DNA of 64,000 bases from Phallus indusiatus (Eukaryota > Basidiomycota > Agaricomycetes > Phallales > Phallaceae). The stretch lies in NCBI GenBank assembly GCA_027605045.1, contig JAQFWX010000010.1, forward strand, positions 252,879 to 316,878. The letters are read 5' to 3'. Below, in pieces: positions 1 to 9,600 of this stretch (positions are counted from its first letter, which is position 1; every line of letters begins with the position of its first letter). Under the pieces are notes generated by a model, which made no database searches, was not told where the DNA came from, and saw only the letters and a program-made list of their open reading frames with translations. The translations under genes and the position numbers were made by a program.

Positions 1-249
1 AAACCCTAAACCTAAACCTAAACCCTAAACCCTAAACCCTAAACCCTAAACCCTAAACCCTAAACCCTAAACCCTAACCCTAAACCCTAAACCCTAACCC
101 TAAACCCTAAACCCTAAACCCTAAACCCTAAACCCTAAACCCTAAACCCTAAACCCTAAACCCTAAACCCTAAACCCTAAACCCTAAACCCTAAACCCTA
201 AACCCTAAACCCTAAACCCTAAACCCTAAACCCTAAACCCTAAACCCTA
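1..249. repeat. telomere, CCCTAAA repeat (TTTAGGG type)
   Basis: Nearly uninterrupted CCCTAAA heptamers in C-strand orientation, as expected at the left end of a chromosome read 5' to 3'. The first copies lack one C (CCTAAA), and two CCCTAA hexamers lie around positions 65-95, so the array mixes TTTAGGG with some TTAGGG units. The array stops at about 249 and gives way to unique sequence. This marks the window as a true chromosome end. Confidence 0.97.
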
Positions 250-544
250 GTCTGTGAGAGACATTAATAAATACTGTAAAAGAATTGTAAATAAACTCAA
301 GTATGATGGATAAAAAAAAAGTTTACCTGTGATTAGGACTTCAAATGAGTGGAGATGATTGAGGAGGAAAAAAAAAAGAGTAAACGAAGGTTAATGAAGC
401 ATGGGCGCTTGCACATGAAAGCGCTCAAAGAAACTCACGGGCGCTTTTTCGGGAAAGTGCCGGTAAAGATGATGTAATGGAATCAGTGTCTGCACGATTA
501 TGCTGGAAGAGAAGAAAAAAAAAGGAATCAATTATCAATTATCA

Positions 545-1144
545 AGTGTCATCTAAAAGTTGAGTAATGCATCCATCCCCTTCCAGTTAGAATGCAGGGG
601 TGGTCATATGATCAGAAAATAGAGCACATAGCATATACCTGGAGACCTCTGAAAAAAAAAAGCATGTGATGGAAAAAATAAGACTGTAGAGTGATTGACT
701 CTAGGATTGATTTTATAATAGGCTCACTAATCAGGCATACAAAGGGCAAAATACAAAATGAATACTAGCTAGTATGACTTATGTAAGCCACACCAGCTGG
801 TGCGACTTATGTAAGCCATACTTTATACTGAGGCGAGCCAATAGTCTCAAACTAAAAATACTAGCTAGTATGACTTACATAAGCCACACCAGCTGGTGCG
901 ACTTATGTAAGTCATACTTTATACCTGAGTGTCATCCAAAAGTTGAGTAATGCATCCATCCCCTTCCAGTCAGAATGGAGGGGTGGTCACATGATCAGAA
1001 AATTGAGCACATAGCATATACCCGGAAACCCCCTGAAAAAAAAAGCACGTGATAGAAAAAATAAGGCTGTAGAGTGATTGACACTAGGATTGATTTTATA
1101 ATAGGCTCACTAATCAGGCATACAAAGGGTGAAATACAAAATGA
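545..1144. repeat. subtelomeric direct repeats around a palindromic core
   Basis: A block of about 218 bp at 545-762 recurs at 928-1144 in the same orientation, with differences that are mostly C/T or G/A. Between them a roughly 65-bp unit occurs twice (about 764-828 and 860-924). It starts with the palindrome CTAGCTAG, contains CCAGCTGG, and has ACTTATGTAAG-type motifs in both orientations. No coding potential is seen. The stretch 250-544, between the telomere and the first repeat, is AT-rich without recognised features. Confidence 0.85.
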
Positions 1145-1169
1145 TGAATATCTCGAGATTTTACTATGT

Positions 1170-1289
1170 AATTGGCCTTCGGCCAATTAAAAAAAAAGAT
1201 TCGTGGGACCTAGACGGTCCCGACAGTGTTGGAATTTCTTCGAAATTCCAACACCCTTAGTGAGCCCCCCGCTACGCGGGGGCTCACTA
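1170..1289. repeat. cluster of four stem-loops
   Basis: Four hairpins follow one another within 120 bp: 1170-1188 (arms AATTGGCC, loop TTC), 1205-1221 (arms GGGACC, loop TAGAC), 1226-1254 (13-bp perfect arms starting GTGTTGGAATTTC, loop TTC) and 1258-1289 (arms TAGTGAGC plus a C/G tract, loop TAC, one bulged C). Compact GC-rich hairpins with 3-nt loops resemble the double-hairpin elements of fungal mitochondrial DNA, so a nuclear mitochondrial insertion is possible. That is inference. Confidence 0.8.
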
Positions 1290-1367
1290 TAGGCACCTCG
1301 GGTTGTGTACTTATATGCATTTTTCCTAGAGGGGGATACCTAAGCTTGTTCTCTTAGGTTTTCCCTC

Positions 1368-1757
1368 TGTTAGGGCTACTCAGCTCACACTAGAGGGAGG
1401 GGATCCTAAGTAAAATATATTGAGAGAACTATACTACTCACCTAGAGGGAGGGGATCCTAAGAGAACAAGCTTAGGGACCTTCACTCTAGGGGCAGCGAC
1501 TATATACATGAAAAACGATAACGCGGCGTGCGGCCCTGACACAGCTAAGTGCTAGGCGCCCGAACCGAGCCTAAGCGACGTGATGTCACGGGCATCACGC
1601 CGGGTACGACGCGCGGCGAGTAGAGAATGCGAAATAGAGACTGAACAAGGGAACGGAAGATAAAAGTAAAATACGGAAATAGTAAATGGAATGGAAATGA
1701 AGTGATGCCGATGATAATAAATAGAAAAATGAGAGACGGTGGTAGCGTACCCTGACA
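1368..1757 (-). mobile_element. solo LTR, family A
   Basis: A 390-bp sequence running from TGTTAGGG to CCCTGACA on this strand (element orientation TG...CA on the minus strand), flanked by the 5-bp target duplication CCCTC at 1363-1367 and 1758-1762. It is closely similar to the copies at 30362-30756 and 32365-32758. No internal region remains, so it is a solo LTR left by LTR-LTR recombination. It is inserted in an older, diverged relative of the same LTR: 1324-1367 and 1758 to about 1860 carry the family's TAAGCTTGTTCTCTTAGG and CTCTAGG motifs in plus orientation. Confidence 0.9.
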
Positions 1758-1860
1758 CCCTCCTCTAGGTATGTGCCCTGAGTCACCCTAAAAAGCTTCA
1801 GTTGGTCGACATCAGTCAGCTCCCCCACACCCTCTATCATGCACATATGTGAGGTGACTC

Positions 1861-4800
1861 GGAATTTGTATTATTTCATTTATTTTTCCTATTTTATTAT
1901 TTCTCTTTCTCTTTTCATTTCTTGCACTCCCCGGTCAATATCTCTTTTTTCATAATGTTTGACATCATTTATTTTTCCTCTAAATCTCATCTGTTTCCTA
2001 TAGTAATTAGATCTCCCAGCGTATATGTATAATTCTGTTGTCTGAAGAACGTCAGTCAGAAGATGTTATGTATTAAAATTAGCTAAACATACCTGAAGAA
2101 CGTCAGTCAGAAGACGTAGTCCTCTAACCGATGCTTCAGGTTCTGCTGTACAGTCCGTTATGTAATTTACTATCTAATCTAGAGTGACCATATCGCTGAC
2201 TCCAACAAATTCACCGGTTTAAATGTAGATAGACCACCGCTCTTGACAATAAATTACTTACTGCTTAAAATTTTCGTCTCGGCTCACTCATAAATCTATG
2301 TTGCAAAAATCGAAAGTGCCTGATATTGGCATATCAGGCTATAAGTCCAGTCAGACGAGGTCTGCCTGATCTAGCCTGACGGCCTGATCAGATCAAGAAA
2401 ATGGGTCTGAAAACGCGAATGCATATCTGGATAGCAACTTTCTGATCTGCCTGACGGTGTCTGTATCTGAGAGAGGGGTTTCGGTATCTGCAGGCTTCCT
2501 GAATCTGTTTTCAGCTTCCATACTAGCTCAATCTTAATACAGATCGGCTTCAGACCACTCGCATGGGATTTTACAAGTAACAATAAACATATATTTTATA
2601 ACCACGGGTAATTAAATGATAGTAACATCACACTATGGACTATGGACTACAAAATTATACTCAAATAACGTGTTATACTACAGAATACTCGACGCTGGAC
2701 ACCTAGTGATTATCTACAAGACGCAGTTAGTCAATGTCTTTGCGTAATGAGAGCGTGCACTCACGACACTTCGTTTTTACTGGCGATGGTAGGAGAACGA
2801 GGACAAGAGTGATGGGGCTAGTGGAGCACCGTTGAAGTCTTATATACCTTCACCAATGTGGAGCAGCCCTAACCAGCGTCTAATACGCCATCATAGGTCC
2901 GTCCGGTCCCGTTTTGGAAAATTGTCGTCTCAATTATGCGTCTAGTCCGCAGTGCGCACACCCTCTCATAGCTGCAATTTTCGCCATATCAATAAAAAAA
3001 ATGTCCTAAAAGATCACCGACGACTCGGAGACCGAATCTGACACGGACAGTGAAGTTATACCAACATTAGGAGAAAAATTAAACTCTGTAAGTGATCTTG
3101 TCACGTAGCTGAATGTCGTTGTGCTCAGCAGGTGCTTACAGGGATGCTTTAAAGATTCTGAGATGGTAGAAACTCTGCAACTTGCGATTCCTCTAGTCCA
3201 GAAAACAGAACAATAATGAATGTGATATGCTCAAGACAACGAAGCATCTTCGGTTTCATAAGTTGATTCCGACCAAGGTCTTCTCATCCCCCCATTACCA
3301 AGCATAAAGCTTTAAAGTCTCAGGAAGATGAAGGAATCAGAGCTTTACAGATTATCAACAAGCGCGGATTTGAAAGTATAAGTGATGTATTGGAAAAGAA
3401 GTTGTAATACAAAGTTTATTCAGATTGATTCCTGTATCAAATTGTGACTACACCAGTGTTTCTTAGAACGGCTGCTATGGTGAACTTGAGGGGTCACATT
3501 ATCATTTGCAGATTCCAACGGGATGGCCTTTTCGTCTCTTCTTCCTGTCACCTCTGTTGCATCTTACTCAACGAAAAGATCCTCAATGACAACGGGAAAA
3601 AACAATTATCATATTCTTTTTTTTGTTCGGTTCCTTACATACCCTATATCCTTTGGCCGACTTCATGGCTTGTTCCGGTTGCACAATTTTCCTGGCGTCT
3701 ACCATGATATCGCTTTAATCACTCACCTTGACCCCTCTTCGTGGAAACTCAAAACAAAATGGGAAGCTGCCGCGTTTTTGAGGAGAAAACAAAGTCTGAT
3801 CTCGTGTTCGTCAAATATCTCATTTGAGGGTGCCATATGATTCTGGCATTCGAGAAATCAAAGAGGATTTTCTATCTTGACTTGGTTGATTCAGACTCTT
3901 TTTTGCGATTTTATCTTGATCAACGGCTCCATCAGACAGACACATGACAATTTATTGCTCAATTCCACATATCTACAACCCAATAAACGTTTATTTAATT
4001 TTTGTTATTCTGATATGGCCGGATATGAAAACTCCAATTCACATCCGACCCGGTCAGCCCCAATCAGGTCTTCAGGGTTTAGGGTTTAGAACTCAGATTT
4101 TGGCCTCCTAGATCCGGCGGTTTCGATTTTTGCGACATTAATCTAATCAACGTTCTAAACGAACGACAACACCATCCGTCGAATCCATTCAGTGTTCTCA
4201 ACCATTCGAACTCGAGCGACAAGCCTTCAAACACACGAATTCAACATTTAACAGGTCATTTCGACTCCGTCATTTTAATCACACTTATCCGATTCAAGAA
4301 TTAGTTTATTCTATTCAATCTACCTAGGCATATAACTCGAATACATCACAGCATACGCGACGCACATACCGAGTCTGTCATTGGATGGTCTTGGTCTCTC
4401 TTGGACCAAGGTTTATTAGCAAGTTGCAACTGGGATTGCAAAATGCACATATTCCGTGTATGAAAATAATTCCGATTATTCACGGCACGAAGGTTCTTTT
4501 TTATTTCTTTCTTTTATTTCTGTAAAGAGGGAAAAAAAACCTAGTTCCCGTTCGCTTGTCGCTTCCAACTATCCATGAATTTAATAATGAGGGACCCGAA
4601 GTGTGGCCAAACTCTCAAACCCGAAAATATTTAGCGGCTCTACCGCATGCCATTGTTACGCGAACTTGGATGGTAAAACTTACTTGGAGTCAAGAAAGCC
4701 TGCCATTTTCGGCAACATAAACCTCATCAGGTACAATGCGGTCATGAGCCTGATCAATCGGCATGTGTATTCTGGGGTATGATTGTACTGCTGATGGTGT

Positions 4801-4909
4801 TGTCTGAGGAGCTGAGGGTGATTCTTCTGGAAGGTTTCTTTAGAGCTTGTTCCCCTCCAGAAATGGAGAGTCCTGGGGTGTAATTTTCAGAGTCAACTAA
4901 GAGTACGTC
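1861..4909. other. subtelomeric stretch without a supported gene
   Basis: No open reading frame with recognisable protein character. A 22-bp sequence starting CTGAAGAACGTCAGTCAG occurs twice, near 2042 and 2093. Two TTTAGGG units, opposite in orientation to the telomere array, lie at about 4074-4088. Short open frames at 3444-3840 are overlapping, compositionally unremarkable and not supported. Confidence 0.5.
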
Positions 4910-5223
4910 TGTTAGGGCTACTCAACTAGAGGGAAGAGGGCCCTAAGAGAACAAGCTGAGGGACCCTCACTCTAGGTACAACTACTATGTACATAAAATG
5001 ACGACGCGGAATACGGCCCCGACATGACCGTGATGTCATGGCCTGGGGCCACCAGGTCGGGAACGAGGGTGCGACGCGCACGAGTGAAGAAACAAGGATA
5101 ACAGTGAAATAAATGAAAGCATGGAGAAGGTAATGTGTGGGAAATAGTAATTATGCAGGAAATAACCAGAGCCGGAGATAATAAATGAGGAAAAATGAAG
5201 GCCGACGGTAATGTACCTCGACA
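4910..5223 (-). mobile_element. diverged, shortened LTR of family A
   Basis: Runs from TGTTAGGGCTACTCAAC to CTCGACA and keeps the family A blocks CTAAGAGAACAAGCT, GGGACCCTCACTCTAGG and the purine-rich AATAAATGAGG part, but is only about 314 bp and has many substitutions. No matching target duplication was found, so it is an old or subfamily copy. Confidence 0.75.
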
Positions 5224-5694
5224 AAATTAGGAGGGGAAATACTCCAGCTAAAAATTCACTGTGTTTCGGATGGTCTTAATTCATGAGCGCCGGTACAGTT
5301 GCGAACATGGGTTTGAAAGTTCACCGGCACACACCGAGTGATGTTGCTTTCATTCCCAGGCAGATGATCTTTTTTCCATCTTTCCCTCCTCCCCTCTAGT
5401 TCACTTTAGTTTTCTGTCCAGTTTTACTGACACAGAGTGGACTCGGAAAGTCACCGTCCACAATATTGATGTGTGTTAATTCCTTCCCCCGCTGATCATT
5501 TAGCTTAGACAGTGGTAGATACGATGAGATAGTTTACATTGCACGAAACATTTGAAGATAACCCTTGCATCCCCTTGAGCTTTTTTCCCTCTTCCCTTTT
5601 TCAACATTTTCTTGATCCCAATTTTGTACTGGCCTATCCTTCTTTACGCTCCCACCCCTTCCCCTTCCCTGTTTCCTTACGTACCCAGCCCATC

Positions 5695-5856
5695 ATGGCT
5701 ACTCATAAGGAGCGCAAAGAGTTGCTTCTCAATGATCCAGATCTCTCTGTAGTAGAGCCTCACCGCATTTCCTGCAAGCGCTGTGACGAATGGCTCAAAT
5801 TAGACAAGGAGAAACTTTACGCAGCATCCGTCTGGCGCTGTCATAAAAATTACTAA
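5695..5856 (+). CDS. small zinc-binding-like protein fragment
   Basis: The 53-codon frame starts MATHKERKELLLNDPDL and continues to a block with CKRCDEWLKL followed by a W-x2-H pair near the stop. The acidic/basic N-terminus followed by a CxxC...H block recalls short repeated domains found beside basidiomycete transposable genes, but this is recollection, not a verified match. The ATG at 5695 was chosen because homology-like character begins there; the open frame extends further upstream with pyrimidine-rich codons that look like leader sequence. It could be the first exon of a longer gene or a relic. Region 5224-5694 has no other feature. Confidence 0.35.
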   Translation: MATHKERKELLLNDPDLSVVEPHRISCKRCDEWLKLDKEKLYAASVWRCHKNY

Positions 5857-6364
5857 ATGATAGTAAGCATCGGGGCTTGTTGACACTGGCCTAAATCGAT
5901 TCACACCCTCTGTGTACCGCTCGCTGGTAATAACCTTTGTCTAACATTCTGTTGTTTTTCTTCAAGCAACGCTCATCCTCCTGTATCATGGTCTCTCTGC
6001 AGCTCTGGCACCTTCTTAGGAAGTGCGTGGGGAAATTACTATAAAAAAAATCATTACAGGAGGGGCTGTTTGTTTATTGAAACAATCTTTGCGCGATACC
6101 TAGGGGTATGTGTAAATTATGAACGTTAATATATATGTCTTAACTCACAAAAAACGCGAGAAAAAAACGCGCTCTGAATCCCTAAAGTCCCGGTGTGGTG
6201 GATGGTGCTGTTGCATGGCCCTCATAGATGGGGTTGGCGACACGAATGGGGCTCCAAATCGTGCGCTGACGGACCAAAACACTGTTGTGCCAGTCTATGT
6301 GAGTCCCACACTCACCATTAACAACCCTAATTCACTTACCAGAGTCATGCACCGCATGGTACGC

Positions 6365-6800
6365 CCTGTACACGCTGCTACCACCACGGATGGCTGGCCG
6401 CACACAAGCGCAGCGAGAAACTGGGAAAATCCTGCGCGGACGAAGTGAAACACTATTAAACCGGTCGGTGTGCACCCGTTACGTGATATTAGAAGTGAAA
6501 AAATACTTACCTGAGCAATGCGCCCCATGCAATGGTCTGTACAAGCTGGCGGCATATGAACATCATGGAGGGGGGCACCAATGTTGCCAAAACACGAAAA
6601 AATCGAGCGCGGACGGATAAAAATACTACCCTGCCATTCAACGTTAGTCGAATACACTCAATTGACATTAAAAAATTACTTACCGGCGCAGCAGGCTACA
6701 CAGTATAGCCTGTACAGGCTGGCAGCATCATGGGGCCGTGGATGCCACCCGAAATCATTATAAATCGGGCGCGGAGGAATATGAGGGACATTGGGCGAGG
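6365..6800. repeat. diverged tandem repeat, period about 172 bp
   Basis: Three copies of a unit beginning CTGTACA(C/A)GCTG followed by a GCATCATGG-like block start at about 6366, 6537 and 6710 (spacings 171 and 173). Each is followed by a GCGCGGA(C/G)GA block about 70 bp later, and the first two contain an ACTTACC block. Copies are strongly diverged. Short frames across it are shadows of the repeat. Region 5857-6364 has no supported gene. Confidence 0.7.
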
Positions 6801-7149
6801 TAAGGAAGACATAATAGAAGAAGATAAAGCAATTTTCTCACCTTTAAACGCAACGGAACGGATGAGAGACAGGGGGCGGGCGAGACCTTGGCAAAGGCGG
6901 CGGGTTCAATCATATAGGGTCTGTCGCCAGTTTAACAGTCCACCTACTGTCATTTATTAGTGAGGAGAGAAATGAGAAGACATACCTTAATGAGCATCTC
7001 GTTTGTGTGGACGCTGCGGTGAGAGTGAGTATGGTTTGAGAGAAAGGAATGACGCGACAACGCGACACATTATTACGCCGTCAAATTTCAGATGAAGCCA
7101 CGCGTGCAGCGTGGTGCATATATGTAAAACGACGGCGTAAGTACAACAT

Positions 7150-7912
7150 TTAACTATCGGTATCTAAAGGAGCGTTCTTTGACTCCGTTTCGTCTTTGTA
7201 TAAAAGCATAGCTGAATGAATAAAAAAGTCAAAATTAAAATTTGGCATTGCACGAAGCTGAGATTCGAAACCATCCATCCATGAGTTGAACTGTTCAGCT
7301 GTTTCCGTATTAAATGCACTTTTGGAGACCATTCTACCACTTTCATCCCGTTGAAGAATCATTAAATCTGGTTGAGAACCATCGAGAGGTTGGGGATTAC
7401 AACGTTCGCGGCAAAGACGGTCAGTTGAGCTATGACTTCTGTAGTGGAACCCGTCGACAATGAATCGTGTCGTTTGAAACCAATCGCTGTTCGGATTTTG
7501 AGTCACTAAATTGGATCGGATTACGACATCGTGCAATACCACATATCTAAAAAAAAATGACAACGAGAAAACTGCAAATATATAAACAACTCACCTTATG
7601 GGATAGGGTCTTTCCATCCATGACAGCCGTGCGTACCATGAGCTGTGGACCATTTTCCGTTTGCACACTCAGTGCGGCAACATTCTGAGTATTAACCTGT
7701 AAAAATGATGCATTAGCACTGCAGCAATAATATGTGTGGTTACTCACCATATTAAGTTCAAAACCCAAAGCACGCTGGCGCTCTCTGACCAATGTGAGAT
7801 ATTCTGGTGTTGCATGTCGTTTTTCATGTGTGCAAAGCACGCATGTATGGTTCCAGGCCCCGGGCAAAACTCCACCATTCAACCCAATGAAATTCAGCAC
7901 AAACTGCACCAT
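7150..7912 (-). pseudogene. fragment resembling a KDZ-transposon-associated Cys-cluster protein
   Basis: Exons read on the minus strand. 7912-7748 contains CVLCTHEKRHATPEYL; 7696-7595 contains NGPQLMVRTAVMDGKT; 7546-7150 contains FIVDGFHYRSHSSTDRLC and ERCNPQPLDGSQPD and ends in a block with TETAEQFNSWMDGFESQL. The last exon strongly recalls the basidiomycete proteins with CxC5/CxC6-like cysteine clusters found with KDZ (Kyakuja-Dileera-Zisupton) transposases; this is family knowledge, not a search. Intron boundaries at 7697-7747 and 7547-7594 fit GT-AG, but the second junction does not keep the reading frame, and the expected N-terminal Cys clusters upstream are missing. I read it as a truncated, probably dead copy. 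Confidence 0.6.
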
Positions 7913-8792
7913 TTTATCACTGCCGGCATTTGCTGATCAGACAAAAGCCGCAGAATGACCATAGGCAATGATCAAGCGTCTGGTGAAATTTTCAACAAAC
8001 AATCTCTTTCAACGTACTTCAGTGAAGTTCACTGTGTCTCACTGAACTTCACGATGTTTCTTACAAATGCCGGACGGCCCGCGGAGGTGAGCTAAATTTA
8101 CTCCGTATTAATTATTAATTTTCATTGAAAAACATTATTTTCCGGCGATTTCCAAAAAAGGCCATCACTGAACATCACTGAACACCGGGTGCGACAGTAG
8201 ATTTCAACGTACTCGAGTAAATACCACGGCGGAAATACGACTTATCCCGTTTTAACTCTGAACTGTCTGTCAGTTGTAAAAATCGTTTGTATCCGTCGTT
8301 TCACAGCGTTCCCGTTCAATTCCTCATATTTTTTTTACATAATTCATTGAATAAATGATTAAACAATTTATTATCACAAATTTAGCCCTGACAGATAGTG
8401 GCCGGGGAGTGAAACGGGCAGTGAAACGACTGCCGTTTCACTGGACGGTAAAACGGCACTAAAACGGCCTACTCTGGCATCCCCTATTGGCGGCCGTGAC
8501 AATTGCGAGACAGTCAGCCGGTGCAGGCGGACACCGGTTACCGTCATGCTACAAGGCCCCGAACGCAGTACCTGGACAGGTGCGGTCAATAAACCAGGTG
8601 GTTTCCGAAGTGATCTGAAGCTGCACTAGGTGACAGGGCGGGCTCAGTGCGCAGTAGGAGGTGGCCGGTAACCGCTTAGGAATGCGGGACCTCGCTATAT
8701 GGCCGTGTTCTGTTAGCAAGGAGGTATCTTGAAAAGTGTGAAACTGACCGAGGTTATTTTGATCAAGTGCCGGAGAGTACGAACTAATACGA
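7913..8792. other. intergenic, no gene seen
   Basis: Contains an inverted repeat of GTGAAGTTCA with TGAACTTCAC near 8023-8055 and several repeats of ACTGAAC-like words up to 8185. No coding frame is supported. Confidence 0.5.
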
Positions 8793-8800
8793 CCTAGACC

Positions 8801-9201
8801 AGGGCCCCTGCCAATTAGCATTGATGCCGGGGCCGTTTTCGGGCCCCCAAAGGTGCTCTGGGACCCTCAATGCCAGGTTTTTTCGGGCTATGAAGGTTAA
8901 GTTTTGCACTCATGCCGGGTTATTTTTTCGGGCTGGCGGCAGCAGAGATCACATAGGCCGGGGCCGTTAGAGGGGTTAGCTGGGCCAGTTTACCTGTTGT
9001 CATTTGGTGCACTTTCATTTCAATTCCTTTTGTCGCTCCCTAGATGTTTTCATGGTCACTTGGACGCGATTTGTGAATGCCGGGATATTTTCGGGCCGGG
9101 AGGACCCAAAATGTCGATTTTTTTGTTGGGCAAGAAGGCCCATTTTTGATGATTTTTGACCCCGGCATCAATGCTAATTGATGCTAATTGCCAGGGGTCC
9201 T
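8801..9201. mobile_element. hAT-like MITE with 8-bp target duplication
   Basis: A 401-bp element flanked by identical 8-bp copies of CCTAGACC (8793-8800 and 9202-9209). Its ends are inverted repeats: the left end reads AGGGCCCCTGCCAATTAGC and the complement of the right end reads AGGACCCCTGGCAATTAGC, two differences in 19. A longer inverted block, ATTAGCATTGATGCCGGGG, follows at both ends, with a 12-bp insertion on the right. An 8-bp duplication is the hallmark of hAT transposons. There is no transposase frame inside, so it is non-autonomous. The interior is rich in CCGGG/CGGGC words. Confidence 0.85.
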
Positions 9202-9443
9202 CCTAGACCTATCTGTAATGGAGGCATTTCCTAAAACGCTAAGGGGAACCAGTTAGCCGAGTGTTATCCATGGTCAACAGGGTGCATCCATCGACTTTGA
9301 CTTACTTTAGTGGGATAGAAAAATTGCTGGGAAGGCAAGTTTGATTAGAAACATAGATAGGTCATGGGTGTGGTAATATTAACCTTGAAAATGCCGTAAC
9401 GAGACCGATTCAGAGCACATGAAGAGCTCTCGGCTAAAACTTT

Positions 9444-9600
9444 GGGCCGCGTGAATTGTTTAATTTGGTCAATTGGCCGTGTGAGTTGTTCAATTCGGTC
9501 AATGGCCGTGTGAGTTGTTCAATTCGGTCAATGGCCGTGTGAGTTAGTTAACGGCTGTAAGAGTTGGCCGTGGGAGTTGGTGAATGGCCGTGGGAGTTGT
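9444..9600. repeat. 29-bp minisatellite
   Basis: Tandem units of GGCCGTGTGAGTTGTTCAA plus TTCGGTCAAT: one diverged unit, two near-identical units and then shortened variants (GGCCGTGGGAGTTGGTGAAT). The GGCCGTG word continues scattered to about 9735 and again around 10260-10310. Confidence 0.8.

Noticed and set aside
995..1186. 63-codon frame in the subtelomeric repeat
   Set aside because: It runs across the direct repeat, and the matching frame is not kept in the other copy.
9444..9600. CRISPR-like regularly spaced repeat
   Set aside because: The units are contiguous without unique spacers and the organism is eukaryotic; it is a minisatellite.
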